A stretch of DNA of 64,000 nt from Muribaculaceae bacterium (GTDB lineage: Bacteria; Bacteroidota; Bacteroidia; Bacteroidales; Muribaculaceae). The stretch lies in the NCBI GenBank assembly GCA_022509085.1, contig JAFLTW010000003.1, positions 62,001-126,000 of the forward strand. Reading direction: 5' to 3'. A program made the position numbers and the translations under genes. Below, in pieces: positions 44,389 to 53,045 of this stretch; positions within the stretch are counted from its first letter, which is position 1, and each line of letters starts with the position of its first letter. The notes below the pieces were generated by a model. It was not told where the DNA came from and ran no database searches. It saw only the letters and a program-made list of their open reading frames with translations.

Positions 44389-44422
44389 CAAAGACTCCGA
44401 CTTTATAATGTCGGAGTCTTTG
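44389..44422 (+). terminator. Hairpin between SGBP and GH3
   Basis: Thirteen-base perfect arms (CAAAGACTCCGAC and GTCGGAGTCTTTG) with an 8-base loop end 15 bases before the GH3 ATG. No long T run follows, so partial termination or mRNA processing is more likely than a full stop. Confidence 0.55.
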
Positions 44423-44436
44423 TGGAATATGATATT

Positions 44437-46677
44437 ATGAAGAAATCATTGGCAATAATAGCGTTGGCTGCCGCGGCCGTCAATGCCTCAGGCGCCACTC
44501 CGACATATCTGGACGATTCGCGCCCCCTGGAAGAGAGGGTGGAAGACGCCCTCTCGAGAATGACGCTGCGCGAAAAGGTAAACCTTATCCATGCGCAGTC
44601 GAAATTCAGTGCCCCCGGTGTGCCGCGTCTCGGCATCGCCGAGCTTTGGTGCACCGACGGTCCGATGGGCGTAAGGCCCGAGGTGCTTTGGGATGAATGG
44701 GAACAGGCGGAGTGGACCAACGACTCCTGCACCGCTTTCCCATCGCTTACAGCCCTGGCGGCGACGTGGAATCCCGATATGGCAATGCTCTATGGAAAAA
44801 GCATCGGAGAGGAGGCGCGTTTCCGCAACAAGAGCGTGCTGCTAGGCCCCGGAATCAATATCTACCGCACCCCGCTCAACGGCAGGAACTTCGAATATAT
44901 AGGCGAGGATCCTTATCTGGTGGCCAGTATGGTGGTGCCCTATGTGGAGGGAGTGCAGAGCAACGGCGTAGCGGCCTGTGTGAAACATTTCGCGCTCAAC
45001 AACAACGAGATCAACCGCCATACCTCCAACCCGATAGTAGACGACCGCACACTCTACGAAATATATCTTCCCGGCTTCAAGGCAGCGGCCACCGAGGGCA
45101 ACGCATGGTCGTTTATGGGGGGATATAACCTCTTCCGTGGCGAACACGCCAGCTACAATCCCATCCTGATGAACCAAATCCTAAAGGGAGAATGGGGATG
45201 GGACGGCGCCGTTATCTCCGACTGGGGTGCCGTGCACGACACACGCACAGCCGTGACCGGAGGTCTCGACATGGAGTTCGGCTCATGGACAAACGGCCTT
45301 ACCAACGGGGCCTCGAATGCCTACGATAATTATTTCCTCGCCAACCCTTACTACGAAGGGATTATGGACGGCACTTATTCTACCGACGAACTTGACGATA
45401 AGGTGAGGCGTGTCTTGAGGCTTACCTTCCGCACCGCTATGGACCGCAACCGCCCTTGGGGCTCAATGGGAAGCGACGAGCATGTGGCCGCCTGCCTCGA
45501 GATAGGACAGGAGGGAGTGGTGCTGCTTCAGAACGAGGGTGACATCCTTCCCCTCAACCCCGAGAGGAAGATGAAGATAGCCGTTGTGGGCGAGAATGCA
45601 ATCAAGGCCATGACAGTGGGCGGCGGTTCTTCCTCGCTCAAGGCCCGGTATGAAATATCTCCGCTCGATGGCATTAAGAAACGCCTCGGTGACAAGGCCG
45701 ATATCGTGTATGCCCGCGGATATGTGGGCGACACCAACAATGAATACAACGGCGTGGTGGCAGGTGTTGACCTTACAGATTCACGCTCGCCTGAAGAGCT
45801 TAAGGCCGAAGCCATCAGGGCTGCTAAAGACGCCGACGTGGTGCTCTTTATAGGCGGACTCAACAAAAGCAACAATCAGGACTGCGAAGACACCGACCGC
45901 TTGACGCTCGACCTACCCTACGGGCAGAACGAGCTCATTGAGGCCCTGGCCGAGGCAAACCCAAATGTCGTGGTGGTAAACATCAGCGGCACGGGTGTGG
46001 CCATGCCTTGGAAAGACAAGGTGAAGGGCATAATGCAGGCATGGTATCTCGGTAATGAGACCGGCAACACCCTGGCATCGCTTATTTTCGGCGATGTGAA
46101 CCCGAGCGGCAAACTGCCCTACACCTATTATGCCACCCTGGAGCAGTGTGGGGCGCATGCCTTGGGAGAATATCCCGGGCATCCGGGAACAGACCAACTG
46201 GGCAACGAGGTGATGGATATACCCTACAACGAGGGAATCTTCGTTGGCTACAGATTTACGGATAAGAACAACCTAACTCCCTCCTTCCCGTTTGGCCATG
46301 GACTCAGCTACACCGACTTCAGCTATGGCGAGGCGAGAGTAGGCAGGAAAGAGGGGACGAATGAAGATGTCTTTACCGTTACTGTCCCTGTCACCAACAC
46401 CGGCAATAGGGTAGGGAAGGAAGTGGTGCAGCTTTACGTTGCCGACCTCGAATCCTCCCAGCCGCGTCCGGTTAAGGAGCTTAAAGGCTTCCGGAAGGTG
46501 GCTCTGGCTCCCGGCGAGACGCGAGACGTTTCGTTTGAGGTAAGCAACGCCGACCTTAGTTTCTTCGATGCGGCCACCCATTCGTGGGTCAGCGAGCCCG
46601 GCGAATTCAGTCTTCTCATAGGGTCCTCGTCGGCAGATATCCGCTCAGGAGTCAACATCACCCTGCTTCCACGTTGA
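44437..46677 (+). CDS. GH3 beta-glucosidase
   Basis: The ATG at 44437 gives a signal peptide (MKKSLAIIALAAAAVNASG); an in-frame GTG at 44422 lies in the hairpin and is unlikely. The GH3 N-terminal barrel has KHFALNNNE and nucleophile Asp in AVISDWGAVHDT; the alpha/beta sandwich (residues 360-560) and a C-terminal fibronectin-III-like domain (650-745) follow. No lipobox is seen, so it is periplasmic. It would cut imported beta-1,6-gluco-oligosaccharides to glucose. It is the last gene of the locus, like BT3314. Confidence 0.92.
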   Translation: MKKSLAIIALAAAAVNASGATPTYLDDSRPLEERVEDALSRMTLREKVNLIHAQSKFSAPGVPRLGIAELWCTDGPMGVRPEVLWDEWEQAEWTNDSCTAFPSLTALAATWNPDMAMLYGKSIGEEARFRNKSVLLGPGINIYRTPLNGRNFEYIGEDPYLVASMVVPYVEGVQSNGVAACVKHFALNNNEINRHTSNPIVDDRTLYEIYLPGFKAAATEGNAWSFMGGYNLFRGEHASYNPILMNQILKGEWGWDGAVISDWGAVHDTRTAVTGGLDMEFGSWTNGLTNGASNAYDNYFLANPYYEGIMDGTYSTDELDDKVRRVLRLTFRTAMDRNRPWGSMGSDEHVAACLEIGQEGVVLLQNEGDILPLNPERKMKIAVVGENAIKAMTVGGGSSSLKARYEISPLDGIKKRLGDKADIVYARGYVGDTNNEYNGVVAGVDLTDSRSPEELKAEAIRAAKDADVVLFIGGLNKSNNQDCEDTDRLTLDLPYGQNELIEALAEANPNVVVVNISGTGVAMPWKDKVKGIMQAWYLGNETGNTLASLIFGDVNPSGKLPYTYYATLEQCGAHALGEYPGHPGTDQLGNEVMDIPYNEGIFVGYRFTDKNNLTPSFPFGHGLSYTDFSYGEARVGRKEGTNEDVFTVTVPVTNTGNRVGKEVVQLYVADLESSQPRPVKELKGFRKVALAPGETRDVSFEVSNADLSFFDAATHSWVSEPGEFSLLIGSSSADIRSGVNITLLPR

Positions 46678-46727
46678 CAGCCCCTGTAACCATTGAAAGA
46701 TACACCATCAAGCGCATAAGAAGAGCG

Positions 46728-46756
46728 CCCTCCTGATTCCGGAGGGCGTTCTCCTT
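46728..46756 (+). terminator. Terminator of the glucan operon
   Basis: GAGCGCCCTCC pairs with GGAGGGCGTTC (one wobble). The hairpin and about 30 bases before it resemble the region at 30950-31000. Confidence 0.7.
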
Positions 46757-46762
46757 ATGCGG

Positions 46763-46852
46763 TCATAACCATCGTGAGATGCGGGGTCCGAACATGTCTA
46801 TATCGCGTTGCGGTATACTAAGTTTCCGGCATTCCAGCTCCCACGATTTCAT
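46763..46852 (-). pseudogene. Possible C-terminal remnant of a HipA-like toxin
   Basis: A 29-residue frame reads MKSWELECRKLSIPQRDIDM and on. The pattern W...CRKL.I...DI resembles the end of HipA-like kinases (helix after the last catalytic part). The match is short and I am not sure of it. It follows the N-terminal HipA fragment by 17 bases, so the middle of the gene is missing. Confidence 0.4.
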
Positions 46853-46869
46853 TGCATTCTTTAACTCCT

Positions 46870-46959
46870 TTATGATCGGATGGTTTCAAAGGTTAATTCT
46901 CCAATTAGTTCTGTAGAGTCAAGCCAATCAAAGTCGGCGAATACGTATAGCTTATTCAT
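46870..46959 (-). pseudogene. N-terminal remnant of hipA toxin
   Basis: The fragment MNKLYVFADFDWLDSTELIG plus GELTFETIRS stops after 29 residues. MxxLYVFAxFDWL...LIGEL is the usual start of HipA-family Ser/Thr kinases in Bacteroidetes. The kinase domain is missing. It begins two bases after the stop of a HipB-like fragment, the normal hipB-hipA order. Confidence 0.68.
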
Positions 46960-46961
46960 GC

Positions 46962-47126
46962 TTAATTCTTTTTGGAGGCGCGTTGGCGATGTTTGAGACT
47001 GAGGTCTTGAAGCAAGCGACCCTGCGGGTCGTCCTTGGCTATTAGGAGAAGGTCGTCATCCAGCTGCAGGGAGTAAAGCACTCTGGCATAAATACCTATA
47101 GAAAGCGGCCTTAATTTTTCATAAGG
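46962..47126 (-). pseudogene. C-terminal remnant of hipB antitoxin
   Basis: The minus frame reads YEKLRPLSIGIYARVLYSLQ, then DDDLLLIAKDDPQGRLLQDL and LKHRQRASKKN before its stop. This is the end of an XRE-type HipB antitoxin (LG..LQDL..RQRA). The N-terminal HTH is missing and the fragment runs into the 3' end of the ATPase gene at 47111, so the insertion or deletion point lies there. Confidence 0.65.
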
Positions 47127-48538
47127 TCGAAAAGTGTGATGGTGTTGGTGGGAATATAAGAGTAGGAATTAGTTTTCAGTCCATCGGGAGTAATCATTGT
47201 AAGATGAAGAGCATGTCGGGTTTTGGTTATCTCTCTAAAGGTTTCAACTTTTTGTTGCAGTTCTCCGGCATACTTTTTTGTGATGGCAAATTCCGACGTG
47301 CTGTATTTCATCTCGCAGATGTTGATTACCTTGTCTCTACGGCTTATCACCATATCTATTTGGCAACCGGGTGTCTCCTCGTTTCCCTGAAAGAACCACC
47401 CTCCGGTGTCGGTCAATACCCCTGAGATGCCAAGTTTGGCTTTGATTTGCGAGAGGTGCAGAAGAGACACCTGCTCAAAGGCTATTCCACTCCAGCTCCG
47501 GCGCCGAGGATTATCGATCATGTTACGCCAAAAAGTATCATCTTTACCGTTATAGCGGGCCACGAATCTTTTGTGGAATAACATGAACAGGTCCGTCAAT
47601 TGATAAATCATATCCTTTTCCTTTTTCCCGAAAAAACTGTATCTCCTAATAAAACCGCAGTCAATGAGGTTTTTAAGCGCCTTGCTCAGGAATCCGTTGT
47701 CGGTTATCCGTGCTTTTTCAACAATTTCTTTTCTTGTAGACCCCATGTTCTTTTCAGCCAAGGCAGCCAGAATACCCATGTAATAATCGGCATCCCTAAA
47801 AAGCGACTTTACGATAAATTCATATTCATTTGTGAGGGGAGCATCCTCACTGAAGAAGAGTTTGTCGACATTGGCGTCAAGGCTAAGACGGCGGTCTATC
47901 ATGTTCAGATAATAAGGTACGCCACCGAAAACCATATATGTTTCCAGAATCTTTCCATCAGGCCAGTCTATACCGTTGTGGTTTAATAGGAGCTTGGACT
48001 CATACAGGTTGAATTGAGAGAGGTGGATGCGCCGCGTGATTCGGTTGAAAAGGCCACCCTTGCTACTGATAAACTTATTCGTCATCCATGAGGTTGCACT
48101 TCCGCATACAATCAGTTTTAGGCCTTTGCGCGTGGAGCCCCAGCTGTTCCAAAACCATTCAAACGCCTTCAAGAAACGTCCTGGAGGTACGTCAAACCAC
48201 GGAAGCTCATCTAAAAAGACCACGATTTTCTTCTTCTTGAGACCACTCAGGAACTCCCTTAATGCGTAGAAAGCCCCCATCCAGTCTGTTATATTCCCGA
48301 CTTGAAAATCAGCCCGGTTGCGAAATGCATCCGTAAAGGCTATGAGTTCCTCTTTCTGCTTGCCTTGGTAAATCCCGGTGGCATAAAAATCAAATTCACC
48401 GTCAAAGAATTCTTTTATCAGGAATGTTTTTCCGATGCGACGACGCCCGTAAACAGCAATGAGTTCAGCCTCCGGAGAATCGAAGGCGTCCCTTAATATT
48501 CCCAACTCTCTTTCTCGGCCGATTATATTCTTAATCAT
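47111..48538 (-). CDS. AAA ATPase with C-terminal DUF234 nuclease-like domain
   Basis: Walker A GRRRIGKT lies near residues 31-38 and Walker B VVFLDELPW near 107-115. A winged-helix segment (ITDNGFLSKALKNLIDCGFIRR) is near 285. The end (CQIDMVISRRDKVINICEMKYS) has the D...ExK spacing of a PD-(D/E)XK fold, as in the archaeal-ATPase/DUF234 group. I start at 48538 (MIKNIIGRERELG) because the promoter at 48557-48588 would begin transcription near 48552, downstream of the alternative ATG at 48559. These genes are frequent in mobile islands; the role is unknown. Confidence 0.82.
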   Translation of the reverse strand: MIKNIIGRERELGILRDAFDSPEAELIAVYGRRRIGKTFLIKEFFDGEFDFYATGIYQGKQKEELIAFTDAFRNRADFQVGNITDWMGAFYALREFLSGLKKKKIVVFLDELPWFDVPPGRFLKAFEWFWNSWGSTRKGLKLIVCGSATSWMTNKFISSKGGLFNRITRRIHLSQFNLYESKLLLNHNGIDWPDGKILETYMVFGGVPYYLNMIDRRLSLDANVDKLFFSEDAPLTNEYEFIVKSLFRDADYYMGILAALAEKNMGSTRKEIVEKARITDNGFLSKALKNLIDCGFIRRYSFFGKKEKDMIYQLTDLFMLFHKRFVARYNGKDDTFWRNMIDNPRRRSWSGIAFEQVSLLHLSQIKAKLGISGVLTDTGGWFFQGNEETPGCQIDMVISRRDKVINICEMKYSTSEFAITKKYAGELQQKVETFREITKTRHALHLTMITPDGLKTNSYSYIPTNTITLFDLMKN

Positions 48539-48556
48539 AGCAAATCTAAATTTTCG

Positions 48557-48588
48557 CAAATATACTGATTATTATCTGAATAACCAAA
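48557..48588 (-). promoter_or_regulatory. Promoter of the ATPase gene
   Basis: Minus strand TTTG (48588-48585), 20 bases, TATATTTG (48564-48557). The palindrome at 48598-48650 begins ten bases upstream of it. Confidence 0.82.
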
Positions 48589-48597
48589 TTTAAGGAT

Positions 48598-48650
48598 AAT
48601 AATACCGAGCGATAAGTCGATTTTATTTCGACTTATCGCTCGGTATTATT
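48598..48650. repeat. Perfect 23-base inverted repeat with 7-base loop
   Basis: The arms at 48598-48620 and 48628-48650 are exact reverse complements (core ACCGAGCGATAAGTCGA). It lies directly upstream of the ATPase promoter. It could be an operator, an RNA hairpin, or the footprint of a small mobile element. Confidence 0.9.
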
Positions 48651-48907
48651 GGCTGAGAGGGGGGTCTTAGTCTCTTTCGAGGATGAAATTATTGAGGAAT
48701 TTTCGGGGACTCAGAAAGAGACTACTATATCATAAGGCGACATAACGGAATTTCGCCCTGTCTTAGACTTTCTTCATTCCAAGCCGTTAGACGAGATACT
48801 CAGGAGATGGATTACCCTCTGAAACCCCCGTCCTCAGGAGAAATCATCAAAAATTCACCGCCCTGCGTTTTTAACATTCTTTATTAGATGGGTTTTTAAT
48901 ATTCGCT
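48651..48907. other. Intergenic stretch with a second inverted repeat
   Basis: TAGTCTCTTTC (48668-48678) and GAAAGAGACTA (48714-48724) are perfect reverse complements 35 bases apart. The rest has short open frames (18 and 28 codons) that I do not recognise. No RNA gene or promoter is clear. Confidence 0.6.
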
Positions 48908-51205
48908 CTATAGTTTCCCTTCTACTGCATTGAGTAAATCCTGGGGATCGGTTGGGACGTCTCCCTCTACCATTTCGGATTTATATTCCTCCCATTGCAA
49001 AGGATTAGAATTCTGGGAGAAGTATTCCAACCTATCCACAGTATCTACCCTTTTACCGTTTTGTGGAATAAGTAGGAATCTTTCGGGGTGTTGAGAATCC
49101 TTTCGATAGAATTCAAATCTATCGTTTCTGCATTTGAGCGAGCCGTCTTTGTACTCTATTTCACGAATATTTACCCACTCACCGATACCATCAATTCCTG
49201 ACTCTTTTAATTCTTTCAGAAAACATTGGTAAGCCTTTGTAGATTCTTTTTGAGCCGACCATAGAGCCACTAATTCATATGGTGCATCGTTTTCCATTGT
49301 ATACTTCCCGTATCTCATAGCCCGGAAAGAAGGATATCTCACATAGTAATATTTCCAGTCGTACTCTCCTGCAAATACACAATTTTTAACGTAATCAAGG
49401 ATAAGTGACGTAAGAAAGTTCTGATTGGATTCAAGTGTGAGCTGATTAAGAAGTTTATGAAGGAAACCTTGTGTATTGCTGAATCCTTCTGTCTTCTCTG
49501 TGGGATGGAATAGTGTGAACCACGCATTGTTTTTCAAGGCATTATCATTCCCCGAGCCAATCATTATTATACTTGAATCGTTTTTGCGTTGGGAATAGTC
49601 ACCAAGTGACAACAGAGCGCAATCCACTGCATCACGTTCAAACTTTTCACTGTCAAAAAGATGGATGAATTTGCCGTAGAGATCAGTGTTCTCAAACCCA
49701 ACAATCTGGGTACGTCCCGCAATCAAAGGATGGTCTTCAAGTTTGAAAAGAGCTGGGGCAAAATCAGGTTGTGCGTAGGTAAATGCCAGCTTCAGTCTCT
49801 CTTCCATAAGTTGAGACACGCTGAAATTTGGCGTGCTAATCCCGTCTAATGACATTGCTGTGTCTACATTACCCGATTGCACAATACCTTCTATCTGCCG
49901 AAGGATGGCAGGCATACGGTTGCCTGCATCGCCTTTAGGGTTATCCACTACTTCATTGGAGGAATTCTTGATAAGATTCACCACAATGCGCAATCTACGC
50001 CTAAAATCTTTTTCCGTAACTATGTCCTGTTTCTCTATCCAAAAAAGGAACGCATAGAACAAGGCTATAAAATATGTATAGCGGATTTGTACCTGAGGGA
50101 AGGATTCCACACATGTACGCATCAAATGTATATCGGAGTGGTCAAGAGTAACTACCTTATTTGGGGTATGTTCATAACAAAGGAAATCCTCAAATAAAAC
50201 ATCCAATGGAATTCCTATCTCAGGATTCTTTTCCGTCAAGGTTTTCTTTATTCTTACCCACCCGTCGAGTGTGGCTTCGAAATACTCAATATTGGAGGGC
50301 TTGTCTCGGTAGATTTTTTTTAGTAAATCAAAGTAGTCCAATTCTTTAAGTTCCGTTGCAGATTGGCCCAACTTATACGTGATTACATATGTAATCAAAA
50401 GGAAATAACGCATGAAGGCATAATCTATGATATTATTGGCGTCACGGTAAGGCCATAACAAGTCTGTCCATTCTGTGTCTATCTTTATTCCAATGCGCTT
50501 TGCCGTAGCATCCCCTTGTTCGGTAGTGGGATAGGAGGTTCGGATGGTTTTTAAAAATTCCGCTTTGAAATGTTCGAATTCAGTTAGGGGCTTGCCTCTC
50601 GAGTTCATTTTGATGTAAATCTCATCGGTTAAATTCATCTCCGGGATTGAGAGGAAATAAAAGTTTACTAAGTCAAGTTTTTCCCAAAGTCCTTCAATGT
50701 CTCCAAATTCCTGCTGTATCAAGTCGAGCATGGTAAGCATACCGGCTACTGTGGGATCATTTATCCAGTCCATAGGAAACCATCCCTGGTTATTAATTTG
50801 CTCGCTTAGAGGTTTTGAAAGGTCTGGGTGATAGTCCGTGAGGCGTTTCAGGAAATCCCGGGCACTATAGCGTGTGTGGTAAGTAAATCGGTTAAGATTT
50901 TCGAATTTTATTTTCTCTTTTTCTCGAGCAAACCAATGCAACAGCCAAAGTGTAGTAAGACGCTGCTGTCCGTCAAGAGGGATGAGACAGCCGTCTTCTA
51001 CATGGCCGTAAATGAAATCAAGAGTTAGTTTTTTTTCTGTTCTTATGGCCTCTTGAATTGCGCCCAAAAATCTTTTGCGAGTCTTGGTGGCATGGGAATC
51101 CATGCGGCCCTGAGCATATGCCCTTTGTATTTTAGGTATGAGTACTTTATTTATGGCTAGGTTGTCGTCATTCTGTAGAAGATTCTTCAGTGTCGTTGTT
51201 CTCAT
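48908..51205 (-). CDS. DUF262-domain protein, second subunit of a GmrSD-like pair
   Basis: The N-terminal DUF262 ParB/Srx-like domain has IPLDGQQRLTTLW near 75-87, its nucleotide-binding or hydrolysis motif. FYFLSIPEMNLTDEIYIKMNSRGKPL near 185-210 is the next conserved block. The rest (to 765) is helical; near the end GEYDWKYYYVRYPSFRAMRYGKY is typical of these long proteins. I see no HNH motif. The start at 51205 overlaps the upstream gene by 38 bases; the frame continues up, but only as a shadow. Related GmrSD enzymes cut modified phage DNA with NTP hydrolysis. Confidence 0.78.
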   Translation of the reverse strand: MRTTTLKNLLQNDDNLAINKVLIPKIQRAYAQGRMDSHATKTRKRFLGAIQEAIRTEKKLTLDFIYGHVEDGCLIPLDGQQRLTTLWLLHWFAREKEKIKFENLNRFTYHTRYSARDFLKRLTDYHPDLSKPLSEQINNQGWFPMDWINDPTVAGMLTMLDLIQQEFGDIEGLWEKLDLVNFYFLSIPEMNLTDEIYIKMNSRGKPLTEFEHFKAEFLKTIRTSYPTTEQGDATAKRIGIKIDTEWTDLLWPYRDANNIIDYAFMRYFLLITYVITYKLGQSATELKELDYFDLLKKIYRDKPSNIEYFEATLDGWVRIKKTLTEKNPEIGIPLDVLFEDFLCYEHTPNKVVTLDHSDIHLMRTCVESFPQVQIRYTYFIALFYAFLFWIEKQDIVTEKDFRRRLRIVVNLIKNSSNEVVDNPKGDAGNRMPAILRQIEGIVQSGNVDTAMSLDGISTPNFSVSQLMEERLKLAFTYAQPDFAPALFKLEDHPLIAGRTQIVGFENTDLYGKFIHLFDSEKFERDAVDCALLSLGDYSQRKNDSSIIMIGSGNDNALKNNAWFTLFHPTEKTEGFSNTQGFLHKLLNQLTLESNQNFLTSLILDYVKNCVFAGEYDWKYYYVRYPSFRAMRYGKYTMENDAPYELVALWSAQKESTKAYQCFLKELKESGIDGIGEWVNIREIEYKDGSLKCRNDRFEFYRKDSQHPERFLLIPQNGKRVDTVDRLEYFSQNSNPLQWEEYKSEMVEGDVPTDPQDLLNAVEGKL

Positions 51206-52970
51206 TGTTGAATTTTGTTGAGGTCTTATAATAAGGTTTAATAATCTCATGTATGCTCTCCATATAATGAGAGCGATCGCTTTCTCCCCAGAAATGTAAG
51301 GTGGCATCGGTAGGAGAGTAATATTTGAAAAACACCATTTTGGTGCATATCGGGATGTATTTGCCTTCCTTGTCATACCCGATTATGATATCTCTCTTAG
51401 CGTCAAATACATAATTGCTTAACGCTGCGTTCTGCCCAGTGTCCAACAATGCAAGATTGGCGATATTATCTCGGTAGGTCTCGTCTTTGTCCACTGTATC
51501 GCCCGGGGTAAATATACGGTTTGCTTCCGTCTGCATTTCCTGAAGGCGTTTGCGAGCGTTGCTTACATTCGCACTATTCTCGAGTTCTTCTACAAAAGCA
51601 TCCATTCTCGTTATAAGTTCCGAATGTTCTCCGAAAGCCCCGCTTTTGAGCAGTTTTAGGTGCGCCTTTATCCAGGTGTGAATTTTATCGTTAGTCTCCA
51701 ACCCCACGCTATGTTGAGCGTGAATGTGTTCCAGACTCCAGAAACTATCTTTGTGCTTGTCGAATGGGAAACGTCTTTTTTTCTCATCCATACGTCGCTC
51801 TGTCTCCACGTTGAAGAGGAGCAAAACATTTCTTATCTTTTCGTTGTCGGCCGTGTATGACAGAACATCAAGTTCCTCCCTATCCATAAGTTCGATTGAA
51901 TCCCTAATCATTTTATCAATTTCTTGAAGGAATTTATCTTTCGGAAGCGGGTCTGTGTCTTTACCGCGCCACACTTGATATAACTCACTGATTGTCTTAT
52001 AGCCGGCGTTTATCAGGTACCCAATTTTATGATAGAATTCATGGTTAAGATACCATTCTCTCAAAGTAAGGTATACATGATATATTTCGGCCCATAAACG
52101 TATGAGCGGAAACTCTTCTTCTGCTTCTTTAAGTTCCTTGATTCTGTTATCAAAGTGAAAGAAGGTGTGGTATTTTTCCCGAGTGTTTTGGTCTTTACCC
52201 GATATTATATCAAGTATCAGGTCTATCCGAGTTGGATATGTCGATGGTTTTTCATTTGTAAGGAAATTCCAAAAAGAAGATTCTCGAAGGCTGTTTTCCA
52301 TAGAGTCCCATTGGAGGGATATTTCCTCCTGCCTATGAGATATTTCATCCTTAGAGCTATCACGCATAAAAAGGGCTTTCACCAATTCGGAACTGGTAAG
52401 AGGTATTTTCCCGATGTTGAGTCTCTCGAACAGCGCTATACCGTCTTCCTGAGAATCTACCTCATACCAAATCACGCTGACCTGATTTTCGAAATATTCA
52501 TTTAGCATGGTAAGACGCCCCGGTTTTAATTTTGTCGGATTGCCGTCGGCATCAAGCTCGAAATAGTCCCGGATGTATTCATAAGCCTGAGCAATAAAGA
52601 AAAAGTCTATGTTTTCGTTGCGCCGTTCAATTTCAATGTTTTCAAGAAACGCTCCCGACTTCTCCCTTGTTTCATAAGAGAGACTGAAAGGAGGTGTGTA
52701 CACGGAACCAAATTTGCTCTGCAGATACTTATAGATGAGATAGATGGTGGTGAGGCGTTGCTGGCCGTCGATTAACTCATATTTCCCGTTTTCTCTCTTC
52801 TTCACTACGATTGGTTGCAGACAGTACGGTTTGTTACCATTTTCGTAAATATCGTTGAGGAGCAATTTAATTTCATCGTTTGTCCAACGGTAGCCGCGTT
52901 GATAGTCAGGCAATACAAACTCGCCTTCAATATCAGCCACCTTGCGTGTGGTCAATGCTATATTCTCCAT
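51168..52970 (-). CDS. DUF262-DUF1524 protein (GmrSD/type IV restriction-like)
   Basis: Residues 10-230 are DUF262 (FVLPDYQRGYRW; YELIDGQQRLTTIYLIYKY; ERLNIGKIPLTSSELVKALF). Residues 400-560 are DUF1524 with a His-Asn nuclease motif: SLEHIHAQ, later NIANLALLD, NAALSNYVFDAKR. This is the GmrS-GmrD fusion architecture, in which DUF262 uses a nucleotide and DUF1524 cuts DNA. It is upstream of, and overlaps, the second DUF262 gene, so the two probably form one complex. The targets (phage with modified bases) are inferred from the family. Confidence 0.85.
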   Translation of the reverse strand: MENIALTTRKVADIEGEFVLPDYQRGYRWTNDEIKLLLNDIYENGNKPYCLQPIVVKKRENGKYELIDGQQRLTTIYLIYKYLQSKFGSVYTPPFSLSYETREKSGAFLENIEIERRNENIDFFFIAQAYEYIRDYFELDADGNPTKLKPGRLTMLNEYFENQVSVIWYEVDSQEDGIALFERLNIGKIPLTSSELVKALFMRDSSKDEISHRQEEISLQWDSMENSLRESSFWNFLTNEKPSTYPTRIDLILDIISGKDQNTREKYHTFFHFDNRIKELKEAEEEFPLIRLWAEIYHVYLTLREWYLNHEFYHKIGYLINAGYKTISELYQVWRGKDTDPLPKDKFLQEIDKMIRDSIELMDREELDVLSYTADNEKIRNVLLLFNVETERRMDEKKRRFPFDKHKDSFWSLEHIHAQHSVGLETNDKIHTWIKAHLKLLKSGAFGEHSELITRMDAFVEELENSANVSNARKRLQEMQTEANRIFTPGDTVDKDETYRDNIANLALLDTGQNAALSNYVFDAKRDIIIGYDKEGKYIPICTKMVFFKYYSPTDATLHFWGESDRSHYMESIHEIIKPYYKTSTKFNNENNDTEESSTE

Positions 52971-53045
52971 TCAATTTTATTTATTGGTTATTATATTTTT
53001 TCATCTCTCTGTTTCACATCCCTTCTTCTATACAATCTAAATGGT

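Noticed and set aside
46678..47110. Insertion sequence at the glucan locus end
   Set aside because: No transposase fragment or terminal inverted repeats were found; the coding traces match hipBA instead.
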